The notes beneath the pieces were generated by a model, which ran no database searches, was not told where the DNA came from, and saw only the letters and a program-made list of their open reading frames with translations. From contig JADJVK010000001.1 in NCBI GenBank assembly GCA_016710625.1, positions 124,001 to 188,000 of the forward strand: a DNA stretch of 64,000 nucleotides. The letters are read 5' to 3'. This document shows, one piece after another, positions 9,741 through 18,754 of this stretch (positions are counted from its first letter, which is position 1; each line of letters opens with the position of its first letter). This stretch comes from Saprospiraceae bacterium. GTDB taxonomy: Bacteria; Bacteroidota; Bacteroidia; Chitinophagales; Saprospiraceae. The position numbers were made by a program, and so were the translations under genes.

Positions 9741-11303
9741 ATGGCAGATAATATTAAAATCCTTTGGGCAGATGACGAAATTGACACTTTAAAGCCGCAA
9801 CTTTTATTCTTAAAACAAAAAGGATATGATGTTATCACGGTAAGTAATGGGCATGATGCTTTGGATGAATGCGAAAACAACAAAGATATTGACGTCGTAT
9901 TTCTGGATGAAAGTATGCCTGGGATGACAGGATTAGAAACATTGGCAAAAATAAAAGCTAAAAATGCACTAATCCCTGTGGTGATGATTACCAAAAATGA
10001 GGCAGAACACATCATGGAAGAGGCAATTGGCTCACAAATAAGCGATTATTTGATCAAACCCGTCAATCCCAACCAGATTTTATTGACGTTGAAAAAAATC
10101 ATAGATAATAAGAGATTGGTTCGAGAAAAGACCTCATCAGATTATCAGCAAGATTTTAGGCAAATTTTTATGGAAATCAACAGCGGTTTATCCTTCGAAG
10201 AATGGGCTGATGTTTACAAAAAAATTATCAATTGGGAGCTAAAACTGGATTCGTCGAGCAACAGCAGCATGACGGAAATCCTTGCTACCCAAAAAAGTGA
10301 GGCGAATGCCGAATTTTTTAAATTTATTTCAAAAAATTATAAGAATTGGATCAACGAAGCGTCTAAAACCGCTCCTACCATGTCCTATAATTTGATGCGG
10401 AATAAGATATTCCCACATATTTCCAACGAAAAACCTACTTTAATGGTGTTAATGGACAATCTCCGTTTTGACCAATGGAAAGTGATTGAGCCCATATTGA
10501 ATGAACTATATAGAACGGAGGAAGAAGACTTTTTTTATAGCATTCTCCCTACAGCGACTCAATACAGTAGAAATGCAATTTTCGCTGGATTGATGCCTTC
10601 CGAGATTGAGCAAAAATTTCCACAATGGTGGTTAAATGATGTGGATGAAGGGGGCAAAAATTTGCATGAGCAAGATTTGCTGAATGAGCAAGTGAAGCGG
10701 GTTTTCAGAAAAGAGGTGAAAGTAGATTATATCAAAATCACAAATACAACTACCGGCAAACAATTGCAAGACAACATATTGAATTATCTTCGAAATGACT
10801 TGACCGTGATTGTGTACAATTTCATCGATATGCTTTCTCATGCAAGGACAGAAATGGAGGTTTTGAAAGAGTTGGCTGGCGATGAAACCGCTTACCGCTC
10901 ATTGACAAAATCTTGGTTTTTGCACTCCCCACTTTGGGCGGCACTCCAGAAAGCTGCTGAAAAAGATGTTCAAATTATCATCACCACCGACCACGGAACA
11001 ATCAGGGTGAAGCAGCCATCTAAAGTGATTGGTGATAGAGAAACAACGACAAATCTTCGATATAAAGTGGGTAGAAATCTTCAATACGACCCGAAAGATG
11101 TATTGGATTTCAGAGACCCAAAAGAGGTCAAATTGCCGAAGCCCAATATGAGTTCATCTTTCATTTTCGCTAAAGAAGACAAGTTCTTTTTGTATCCAAA
11201 TAATTATAATTATTACAATAGTTATTACAAAAACACTTTCCAACATGGAGGGGTTTCGCTAGAAGAAATGATTTGTCCCATCATAAAAATGAGCAATAAA
11301 TAA
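9741..11303 (+). CDS. porX: PorX: response regulator with PglZ (alkaline-phosphatase-like) effector domain
   Basis: 520 aa. Residues 1-125 form a receiver domain: acidic pair D11/D12, phosphoacceptor D56 in FLDESMPGM, T84 and K106 (KPVNP). A helical linker follows, and from about residue 210 a PglZ/alkaline-phosphatase-like domain with MDNLRFDQW, NFIDMLSHA and TTDHGTI, the metal-binding D/H segments. This matches PorX, the response regulator that works with the kinase PorY and sigma P to control T9SS gene expression; its PglZ domain is reported to have phosphodiesterase activity on oligonucleotides. Length is typical (about 518 aa). It agrees with the T9SS sorting domains elsewhere in the window. 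The hydrolase gene starts 1 bp after its stop, so they are very likely cotranscribed. Confidence 0.93.
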   Translation: MADNIKILWADDEIDTLKPQLLFLKQKGYDVITVSNGHDALDECENNKDIDVVFLDESMPGMTGLETLAKIKAKNALIPVVMITKNEAEHIMEEAIGSQISDYLIKPVNPNQILLTLKKIIDNKRLVREKTSSDYQQDFRQIFMEINSGLSFEEWADVYKKIINWELKLDSSSNSSMTEILATQKSEANAEFFKFISKNYKNWINEASKTAPTMSYNLMRNKIFPHISNEKPTLMVLMDNLRFDQWKVIEPILNELYRTEEEDFFYSILPTATQYSRNAIFAGLMPSEIEQKFPQWWLNDVDEGGKNLHEQDLLNEQVKRVFRKEVKVDYIKITNTTTGKQLQDNILNYLRNDLTVIVYNFIDMLSHARTEMEVLKELAGDETAYRSLTKSWFLHSPLWAALQKAAEKDVQIIITTDHGTIRVKQPSKVIGDRETTTNLRYKVGRNLQYDPKDVLDFRDPKEVKLPKPNMSSSFIFAKEDKFFLYPNNYNYYNSYYKNTFQHGGVSLEEMICPIIKMSNK

Positions 11304-11304
11304 A

Positions 11305-12093
11305 ATGGAAACGAAAAAATTAGCAACAGCTAGAAATCAAAATTTGCACCTCCAAGAGTGGTCAATCCCAAATCCAAAAGGTTGGATTTTGTTGGTTCAT
11401 GGACTTGGAGAGCATATCGGTAGGTATCAGCATGTTGCTCATTTTTTCAACCAAAATCAATTCAGTGTCTTGGGATATGACCATATTGGGCATGGAAAAT
11501 CGGATGGAAAAAGGGGTGTCGTTCTGAAGTACAATGACCTTTTAGATGACCTCAATCAAGTTCTTGAAATTTGCCAACTTCAGGCGGTCAATCTGCCTGT
11601 TTTCATCTATGCCCACAGTATGGGTGGCAATATAGCGTTGAATTTTTTACTCAAAAGAAAGCCATCCATTGCTGGTATGATTACCACTGGAGCCGCTATC
11701 AAACTAGCATTTGAGCCAAATCCATTTGTGGTTGCTCTAGGAAAGCTGACTAGGTCGATTTATCCCTCTTTTTCTCAAAAGAATCAGTTGGTGGTACAAC
11801 ACATTTCTAGAAATTCGGAAGTAGTAGCTGCCTACCAGAAAGACGATCTTGTTCATGACAAAATTGGTGCTGAGTTAGGCATTTCGCTTTTAGAAACAGG
11901 AAAATGGCTGATGAATTACCATGGAGAAAGCCCATGCCCCTTACTATTAATGCATGGCAGCGACGACAAACTAACACATCCCGATGGCTCAAAAATCTTA
12001 TCCTCCCACCTCACCGGTGACGTCACTCTAAAAATCTGGTCCACCCTCTACCACGAAATCCATAACGAACCAGGAGCAACTCGGAAGTATTGA
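11305..12093 (+). CDS. Alpha/beta hydrolase, lysophospholipase/monoacylglycerol lipase-like, with frameshifted 3' end
   Basis: 262 aa as read. Hydrolase_4 family: HGLGEHIGRY near residue 32, YDHIGHGKSDG, nucleophile serine in AHSMGGN (about 100-106), acid in HGSDDKLTHP and catalytic histidine in YHEIHNEP. These enzymes cleave acyl esters of lysophospholipids or monoglycerides in the cytoplasm or at the membrane. The as-read end GATRKY is unlike the family. Removing one G from each of two GG pairs between 12070 and 12085 restores NEPEQLEVLNFAMVWVNRRV ending at a TGA at 12126-12128, a normal family C terminus. All catalytic residues lie before the lesion. Only 1 bp separates it from porX. Confidence 0.82.
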   Translation: METKKLATARNQNLHLQEWSIPNPKGWILLVHGLGEHIGRYQHVAHFFNQNQFSVLGYDHIGHGKSDGKRGVVLKYNDLLDDLNQVLEICQLQAVNLPVFIYAHSMGGNIALNFLLKRKPSIAGMITTGAAIKLAFEPNPFVVALGKLTRSIYPSFSQKNQLVVQHISRNSEVVAAYQKDDLVHDKIGAELGISLLETGKWLMNYHGESPCPLLLMHGSDDKLTHPDGSKILSSHLTGDVTLKIWSTLYHEIHNEPGATRKY

Positions 12094-12172
12094 ACTTTGC
12101 GATGGTTTGGGTGAATAGGAGGGTTTGATTGGGGATTTTTGGAAAATTTTATTAAATATTTATTATATTATT

Positions 12173-12202
12173 TTGCGATATGACTAAGTGCCCGTAAATT
12201 TG
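12173..12202 (+). promoter_or_regulatory. Promoter of the restriction-modification island
   Basis: TTG at 12173-12175, a 19-bp spacer and TAAATTTG at 12195-12202 match the Bacteroidota sigma consensus TTG-N19-TAnnTTTG exactly. The expected transcription start is near 12209, 20 bp before the ATG at 12229. The -7 box overlaps the first of three direct repeats. Confidence 0.6.
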
Positions 12203-12227
12203 TACTTGTCCGTAAAAGTGTCCGCAA
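12187..12227 (+). repeat. Three direct CCCG/TCCG repeats spanning the -7 box and leader
   Basis: Three related short units are seen: GTGCCCGTAAA (from 12188), TTGTCCGTAAA (from 12207) and GTGTCCGCAAT (from 12218). The CCG cores are 18 and 12 bp apart. They cover the -7 box, the likely start of transcription and the ribosome-binding region of the methyltransferase gene, whose product begins with an arm-type DNA-binding domain. An operator for self-control is an inference. Confidence 0.4.
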
Positions 12228-12228
12228 T

Positions 12229-14450
12229 ATGATAAATGTGAAGTTCTACTTAGATAAAGCTGATAAAAGTAAAAGATATCCTATACACTTAGTAATTAGG
12301 CAAAAAGACTTACAAGTAAAAGTTGCTACTGGTGAAAAAATACTTAAAAAAGATTGGGATAATAAAAATCAGAAAGTTAAAGAAACAGAATACAATTATA
12401 AATCTATTAATAAATTCTTATCTTTTTTAAAACAAGAAGGTGAAAAATATTTTAACTCAGTTCCGCACTCTCAATTCACAGATAAAAAAGTAAAAGAGAA
12501 GATATTATCCTTTGTAAATAGTCGCAAAGTTAATACTGAAATAAAAATGGTCAGTGAAGACCCAGCCGAATATGAAGGAAAAACAAAAAGCAACTTTTGT
12601 CGATTTATTTCTGGAGCAGGTGGTTTTAGTGAAGGTTTTTTTGCAAGCTGAATACGGAAATAGATATTATGATTTCTTATTAGGAAGTGATATAAATGAA
12701 AACTGCGAATTAACTCACCTTGCCCGATATAATTACCAACTTGGAATGGATGCAGAATTTTTGCGTCAAGATATTACTGAACCAGACTTTCTAGATAATC
12801 TTTTAAAAGGTTTGAAGGGAAAACAGATTGATGTTGTCTGTGGAGGTCCGCCTTGTCAAAGTTTTAGTTTAGCTGGAAAACGCAAGAAGTTTGATAAAAA
12901 GGATGATTTGTTTGCTCACTACTTAAATGTAATTCGTGTGCTTCGTCCAAAGTATTTTGTAATGGAAAATGTTAAAGGTATTCTAACAAAAGAGGAGGAA
13001 AAATTAAGGAAATGATTTTGCAAGAAATAAAATCTATAGTTGATTTGAAAGAATTTCATCAAATTATTTATTTTTTAGCCTAAGCTTAAAAGAGTAGAAA
13101 AGAGAAGCATTTACTTTAGATTGTTACAATTTAAGGATGCAATTTGAATCAGCAAATGATAAAGAATTGGAGAAATTGAGAGAAAATTATATTCAGAATA
13201 TTGAAAATAAATTTCGTGTATTAACACCTAAAATTGTCGATTACAAAACAAGTAAAACAGATATTAATATAAATACAATTCGACATGGTTTCAATTTATT
13301 AAAAAGGAGTAAAGAACTTGCTTACGTAAGAAAGAAAGTGATTTTGGAAAAGGCTCATAGTGATTTAGATAATGATTTTTTTGCTGAAAAATTTGATTCC
13401 TTTTTGACTTCGATAGAATCAGATTCAATTATTGAGCAGATCCAACAAGCTTTTAATAATTTAAAACCTGCAAAAGCATTTCAAAATGAAATAGATGATA
13501 TAATTGTAGCTTTAGAAATTTACAATTTTTCTTTTGATGAATGTATTCAAGGGCTTCAACCATTTGTTAAAGCATTAAAAGCAGAAGCAGAATTTGAAGA
13601 GATCTTGTCGCATATTAGATTATATAATATCGACCAACCATTTGTTGCTTTAGCTTCAAACTATGGAGTTCCCCAAAACAGAGAAAGAGTTTTATTTATT
13701 GGTTGTCGCAAAGACCAGAAATTGGTTAAAGTAGTTCCACCAACAGTTAGCGAAAAAGAAAAAGTTACAGTTTTCGAAGCATTATATGATTTGGATTTTG
13801 TAGGCAATGATGAAGAAAAGTTTGATTATGAAAAAGTAGATTTAAAAATAAAGTATAATGGTTCTACTCAAAAAATGCAATCACTATTAAAGAAAAGAAC
13901 TATTGATGGAAACCTGAAGAGAATAAAGGTTTAACTTATGCTGAATGGTCAAAAAGGGAAGATTAAACGGTCGATTTATAAATGCAAAAATCCTTTTTAT
14001 GTAAGAAATCTTGAAGAATTGGAAAACACATTGACACATATAGTTGCTCCATTGCACAATCATAAAACGAGCAAACAAAATGATGATGTTGTAAAAAGAT
14101 TGGATGTAATTTTAAATACAGGTGATTACGATTTAGCTAAAAAAGAATTAAAAAAAATCGGTTTAGATTCTGAAAAAAGGAATTACAATGTTTTAAAAGC
14201 TGATTCGCAAAGCCCTACTGTAATGACGATTGCTGACGACTATATTCATTTCTCTAATCCGAGGTCTTTAACTGTTAGAGAAATGGCAAGATTACAATCA
14301 TTTGATGACTCGTTTGTATTTCAAGGTAAACGATCAACAGGAGGTAATAAACGAAAATTTGAAGTGCCACAATTTACACTAGTAGGGAATGCAGTTCCTC
14401 CACTTATGGCAAGAGCTGTAGCATTAGAAATATTGAAAAATATAATATAA
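12229..14450 (+). pseudogene. Cytosine-5 DNA methyltransferase with N-terminal integrase-type arm domain, broken by frameshifts
   Basis: Residues 1-75 of the first segment (PIHLVIRQKDLQVKVATGEK then KKDWDNKNQKVKE) match the arm-type DNA-binding domain of Bacteroidota tyrosine recombinases. The C5-methyltransferase follows: motif I FVDLF/SGAGGFSEGF is split by a T deletion and then a T insertion near 12610-12640; motif IV GGPPCQSFSLAG with catalytic Cys is intact; ENVKG is motif VI. An insert of about 180 residues leads to FVALASNYGVPQNRERVLFIG (motif VIII) at 13640-13705, and LTVREMARLQSF and GNAVPP are motifs IX-X. Further frameshifts occur near 13000, between 13080 and 13100, near 13913 and at 13950-13990, plus a TAG at 13094-13096. 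The enzyme would protect host DNA from the adjacent endonuclease by methylating cytosine in the same site. As sequenced it cannot give one polypeptide. Confidence 0.8.
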
Positions 14451-14456
14451 TGATTT

Positions 14457-15636
14457 ATGAGGCAATTAACAACTCTTGAAATAAACAATATAAAACTGCT
14501 TACTGAAAATTCTGTTGAATTTTGTCTGATAGAACCAACAGAAACAGGACTTTTAAAGTCAATTATGGATGCAACAGGGACTGTAAGAACATATTTGAAA
14601 ACTAAAAATATTCACAATTTTGAATTACAAAAGCAAGGACAGGATAGTAAAATTCAAATATCTTCATTTTTATCAGTTCAGGAGTTTTAGTAAAATCTGT
14701 AGCTACTTTATATCGCCCAAATACTAAAAAAAGGTGACCCAAGAATATGGTTTAAAGGATTAGGATCATACTCTAAAGCAAATGATATTCTAGGAATAAT
14801 TGCTTTTGAAAATAACCTTTATGTTTTGAATATTACTCAACTTGATATAAATAACTTAATTGAAAGTAAAATAACAAACCCTCTTCAAGAATTAGTCAAT
14901 GAAATAAATCATATTTCTAATGTAGTTGCTGAAGAATTATTAATAAAATTAAGAGCAATAGCTGCTAAAGGTTTCGTTCCAGCTTTGTTACAAGCTGATA
15001 CTTCAATAGGTAGGACATTGGAAAAATTGTTGGGAATTGAAATGAACTCTTCTAAAACTCCAGATTATAAAGGAATTGAGTTGAAATCAGCAAGAGAAAA
15101 CAAAGGAACACGAAAAGGACTATTCGGAAAAACACCCAATTGGGAGTTAAGTAAATTCAAAATCGAACTGAAATTTTGGATGCTTTTGGTTATTGGGAAG
15201 GTGGAGTATTCCGTTTATATAATACGATAAGAGCAACTGGCCGAAATGCTCAAGGCTTGATTTTAAGAACTGATTATGAAAAGGTTATTTGTATGAAAAT
15301 TCAGACAAAAAAGAAATTGGCGATTTTTTAACTTGGGAATTAGAAGTACTTAGAAATGCTTTAGCTACAAAGCATAAAGAAACATTTTGGATAAAAGCCC
15401 AATCTAAAATTGAAAATGAAAAAGAATATTTTTTATTCAAATCTGCAGAACATACAAAAAGCCCTATATTAAATCAATTTGGTTTACTAATAGATATGGG
15501 AGCTATTACACTTGACTATCCAATTAAGAGATTGACTGATGGTTCAGTGATTGACAAAGGTTGCAATTTTAAATTAAAACCAACTGCATTAAATATGCTA
15601 TTCCCACCTAGTAAAAGTTATTCTCTAATCCAATAA
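14457..15636 (+). pseudogene. MvaI/BcnI-like type II restriction endonuclease, broken by frameshifts
   Basis: About 390 codons when read across frames. The segment GLLKSIMDATGTVRTYLKTK and the C-terminal block FGLLIDMGAITLDYPIKR resemble the MvaI/BcnI family, which cuts CCWGG or CCSGG. The catalytic PD-(D/E)xK signature is visible as TPDYKGIELKSAR near 15057-15095 (D, then E-L-K). Frameshifts occur near 14680, in the A7 run near 14730, near 15170 (FGYWEGG continues in another frame) and near 15280. The gene starts 7 bp after the methyltransferase stop, the normal arrangement of a restriction pair. CCWGG-type specificity is inference from family. No intact endonuclease frame exists in this sequence. 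Confidence 0.72.
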
Positions 15637-15656
15637 TTTTAAATTCATATAATAAA

Positions 15657-15836
15657 ATGACAAACTTAAATTCAAAAATCAACAACCTTTTAACAGGTCA
15701 ATCATTTATCACTTCACAATCAAACAACATAACTTGTAGTGTAGAAAGAAGTGGTGATGGTAAAAAATTAAGATTTATTAGAACATATGAAAATGGTTCT
15801 TTTGAAGTGTTTAAAGTAGATTTTCAGTTCGTCTAA
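15657..15836 (+). CDS. Small hypothetical protein (59 aa) after the restriction gene
   Basis: A complete short frame, ATG at 15657 to TAA at 15834-15836, beginning MTNLNSKINNLLTGQSF and ending FKVDFQFV. An A-rich leader precedes the ATG by 20 bp after the endonuclease stop. Composition is like a small soluble beta-rich protein. It has no signal peptide and no motif I recognise. It sits in line with the restriction-modification genes and could be the last gene of that transcript. It also ends 24 bp before the converging BatA-like gene, so it marks the right side of the island. Confidence 0.45.
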   Translation: MTNLNSKINNLLTGQSFITSQSNNITCSVERSGDGKKLRFIRTYENGSFEVFKVDFQFV

Positions 15837-15860
15837 ATTCAATAAATTACAATGAACATT

Positions 15861-17924
15861 TTAAAATAAAGTAATAATTATCACTTCCTCATCACCCTTC
15901 CAAAACCTAATCAACAACGCTTCAATGGCTAAAAATAAGAGGGCAAATAATAGGCACCATTTCCAGAGGGTGATGCCTTTGTCGTTTTCGGTGACGATGC
16001 CCGTAAAGTTGGCAGCGGCAGTAGCGTCGAGGACTTGGAGGTTGGGTCTTTCGTAATTTTTCAAATCTTTATTGTTCAGAAATTCAAGCAGTGACTCGTT
16101 TCTGTCAAAATTGAATGCATATTTGGAGAGGGCAGTATCTTGCTTCGATTGAAGTTTATAGATACCAGCTTCTTTGATCTGCTGGTTGATGCCAATAATC
16201 ATTTTCGAGCCCAACATTTTTTGTTGGGGGATGAACTCCCCTTTTTCGCCTTTTATGATAAAATTCTTTTCAGCAGCTTCTCCTTCTTTTAGAATATTAT
16301 TTTCTTCTATCACCTCATCTTGCCCAATGGTATAAGCCAAATGTTGCTTCACATTATTGGCAATTGCCATTTTGAATAGCATCGGCACGAAGATTTCCCC
16401 ATTTTTCACGAGATTATTTCTGTTTTCATCCAACGGTGCTGTGCATAGGAAAAGGTTTCCTTTGTCTTGTCTGACTTGGGTAATGAAGGTATTCCCATCA
16501 CGGTAAGTCATAATTTTTTCGTCTCCTCTGCTACCCGATAATTTAAAATTCCCTTGGGTGTTTGGAAGCTTTAAATTCGTTTTTTTTGTTTCGAATACAT
16601 CATTGAAAATAGCTGCATCCAAATTCAAGTTAGAGACCTCCCGATTGGCACTTTCGAATCCAGTAAGTTCGTTGCAGTTCAGGCTATTGAGGAAGGATTT
16701 ATAGCTATTCAGATCAGCATCAGCCGCTGGAAAAACCAAAATATTACCTCCATTCAGAGCATATTGGCGTAGCTCCGAACTCAACCCTGAAGAGATACTT
16801 TTTAAATCATTCAAAATCACCAGCTTATAATTAGGCAATTTGGAATAATTAATATTTTTGGAAAACTCATTACTTACTTTAAAAAATGAAGCGCCTTTGA
16901 AAGCCGCATCCAAATATCTGTTGGTACCAGCTTCATTGATGACCAACAAATTCAACTCGGCAGCCACATTGAAACTGATGAAATAATGGTCGTCGAATTG
17001 CACAGGATAATCTGTGATGGAGAGTTTCGCTTCCTGCCACCCTGGCTTTAGCACCGTGATATTCACCGTATCCACTTCAGAAGATTTGGCAGGGATATCT
17101 AAACTACCTACAGGTTTTGCTTGCCCATCGTGCTGTAAGGAAAGGCGAATGCCTTCCGCCTTTTCGTTGGTATGGTTGGTGACTTTCACCAATAGTGCAT
17201 TCGGCTGTTGCAAAAGCTGAACTGGATTCAGGAACCATGCAGAATCAATAGCGATATTTTTCTCTTCCACCGATGTCAATGGCACCAGTTTGATATCTAA
17301 AACAGTATCTTTTATGGCTGCGATGTCTGCATTTTTCTTTTGAAAATCAGAAATCTCATAGATTATTTTGTGCTCCGTTCCTGCCGTTTGTAATACTTGT
17401 TTTTGTTTGTTGAAAACATCTGAAAGTTTAGGTGAAGAGGGGGCTATTTTTATTTCTTCTATCAATCCTAATGCGTCATCTTTACTCACCAAATGCAAAT
17501 GTCTGCCTTCCATTTCGCTAGTTATGATTTGAAAACGGTCGTCGGTAGCATAGGCATTTACGATTTCTCTTGCCCGTTGTTTCGCTTTTTCCACCATAGG
17601 AGCATCCTCACTCATAGAGCTCATACTGAATGAGTTATCAACATAGATTGAAATGGCTTTTTCTCCTTGTTTCACAGCGGATTGCTGTGGCAAAAAAGGT
17701 TGTGCAAAGGCAAAGACTAAAGCTAAAAAGGCAAGACAACGTGCCAAAAGCACCAACAAATTTCTGAGCTTCGACCGAGCACTAGATTCTTCCTTTACTT
17801 CTTTTAAGAATCTTACATTCGTAAAATAAACTTGCTTGAACCTCCTGAAATAGAATAAATGAATGATAATAGGTATGGCTATTGTCAAGGAAGCGATTAG
17901 GAAATAAGGAAACAAAAACTGCAT
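15861..17924 (-). CDS. BatA-like protein with N-terminal double membrane segment and von Willebrand A domain
   Basis: 687 aa. Residues 1-80 are the BatA-type N-terminal region: a membrane helix (IASLTIAIPIIIHLFYF), a basic loop and a second helix (LLARCLAFLALVFAFAQPFLP). A von Willebrand A domain follows (YVDNSFSMS gives a D-x-S-x-S metal site near residue 95), then beta-sandwich and glutamine-amidotransferase-like segments, and a membrane helix near the C terminus (WKWCLLFALLFLAIEALLIRFW). Such proteins are inner-membrane partners of DUF58 and MoxR-type systems. It is the last gene of the minus-strand run that includes a DUF58 gene at 19636-20517, which supports joint function. Role in stress or envelope complex assembly is inferred from the Bat family. 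Confidence 0.82.
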   Translation of the reverse strand: MQFLFPYFLIASLTIAIPIIIHLFYFRRFKQVYFTNVRFLKEVKEESSARSKLRNLLVLLARCLAFLALVFAFAQPFLPQQSAVKQGEKAISIYVDNSFSMSSMSEDAPMVEKAKQRAREIVNAYATDDRFQIITSEMEGRHLHLVSKDDALGLIEEIKIAPSSPKLSDVFNKQKQVLQTAGTEHKIIYEISDFQKKNADIAAIKDTVLDIKLVPLTSVEEKNIAIDSAWFLNPVQLLQQPNALLVKVTNHTNEKAEGIRLSLQHDGQAKPVGSLDIPAKSSEVDTVNITVLKPGWQEAKLSITDYPVQFDDHYFISFNVAAELNLLVINEAGTNRYLDAAFKGASFFKVSNEFSKNINYSKLPNYKLVILNDLKSISSGLSSELRQYALNGGNILVFPAADADLNSYKSFLNSLNCNELTGFESANREVSNLNLDAAIFNDVFETKKTNLKLPNTQGNFKLSGSRGDEKIMTYRDGNTFITQVRQDKGNLFLCTAPLDENRNNLVKNGEIFVPMLFKMAIANNVKQHLAYTIGQDEVIEENNILKEGEAAEKNFIIKGEKGEFIPQQKMLGSKMIIGINQQIKEAGIYKLQSKQDTALSKYAFNFDRNESLLEFLNNKDLKNYERPNLQVLDATAAANFTGIVTENDKGITLWKWCLLFALLFLAIEALLIRFWKGDEEVIIITLF

Positions 17925-18040
17925 CTATTTTATTTTTCGTTGCAAAGGATTAATACGTTTTAAAACTGATTTTGTTGTGGAGACAAGGGCAAAAAGGCGA
18001 ATATTAGCAGTATTTCAAGGTTTATTTTCGCTCTTTAAAA

Positions 18041-18754
18041 TTATTTGCAACTGGCGTCCACTCCCAAAATATAGTTTTTCACTATTCCTATTTGAGTGGC
18101 TGTTGCCGCACCATCGAATCCTTGAAATTTGTAATCTTGAAGCAGGTTGGCACTCAGATTAGTCAGCTCATTCGCAATTGGGAAATAGGACCAATGCCAT
18201 TTTTCTTCATTATATCCTGTCGCTCTGCCAGTTTCAAAGGCTGAATAGGGTTGTCGGAAGCCAAACTTTTCCGCATTTTTTTGGAGCCAATCATATAATT
18301 TCTTTCCTTTTCCCTTCGAGAAATAGGCATTATTGAGTGCATTGATATCAAAATCCGTCCCCCAATGATGGCGGGAACTCCCTGGCATGGCGCTGTATTG
18401 CAATATCTTTTTGGCTCTTTCGGAAGGGTCTGAAATTTCCGTCGCTAATGTTCCATCCTCCAATCTCCTTTTCCCATTCCATTTTTCTTCCCATATCTTT
18501 TTTTGATACTCAAAATTTCTAGTAGCAGAGGAAATGACGATGGTGACGTCGTCTTTTTTCGCAGCAACCCACATTTTTTCGAAGGCTTCGTAAGCTTCTT
18601 TTCTTAAATACATGGTTCGATTCACCCTATATTTTCTGTCAATTGAAACAAACCTAGGATCTTTTTCAGGTAAAAACTTACCCATCAAATAATTCGAATC
18701 ATAAGCAGTGGTTTGTTGGAAACAGAAACTGAATATTAATAACCAATAACTCAT
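18041..18754 (-). CDS. VanY-like M15B zinc D,D-carboxypeptidase
   Basis: 237 aa with a short N-terminal signal (LLIFSFCFQQTTA). The M15 zinc ligands are visible: SSRHHWGTDFDI (S-x-H-x(6)-D pattern, around residue 130-142) and EKWHWSY near 185-191, with the R-x-x-x-Q segment SSATRNFEYQ before them. These enzymes trim the terminal D-alanine from peptidoglycan stems in the periplasm. Its start overlaps the end of the DMT permease gene by 4 bp (18751-18754), so the two are translationally coupled. Length is normal. Confidence 0.85.
   Translation of the reverse strand: MSYWLLIFSFCFQQTTAYDSNYLMGKFLPEKDPRFVSIDRKYRVNRTMYLRKEAYEAFEKMWVAAKKDDVTIVISSATRNFEYQKKIWEEKWNGKRRLEDGTLATEISDPSERAKKILQYSAMPGSSRHHWGTDFDINALNNAYFSKGKGKKLYDWLQKNAEKFGFRQPYSAFETGRATGYNEEKWHWSYFPIANELTNLSANLLQDYKFQGFDGAATATQIGIVKNYILGVDASCK

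Noticed and set aside
12229..12560. An integrase gene at the edge of the island
   Set aside because: Only the arm domain is present. The R-H-R-Y catalytic part is missing, and the frame leads straight into a methyltransferase.
12229..15636. Phase-variable restriction system switching by slippage
   Set aside because: The runs are short (2-7 bases) and at least eight lesions would need to revert together. Phase variation usually uses one long tract.
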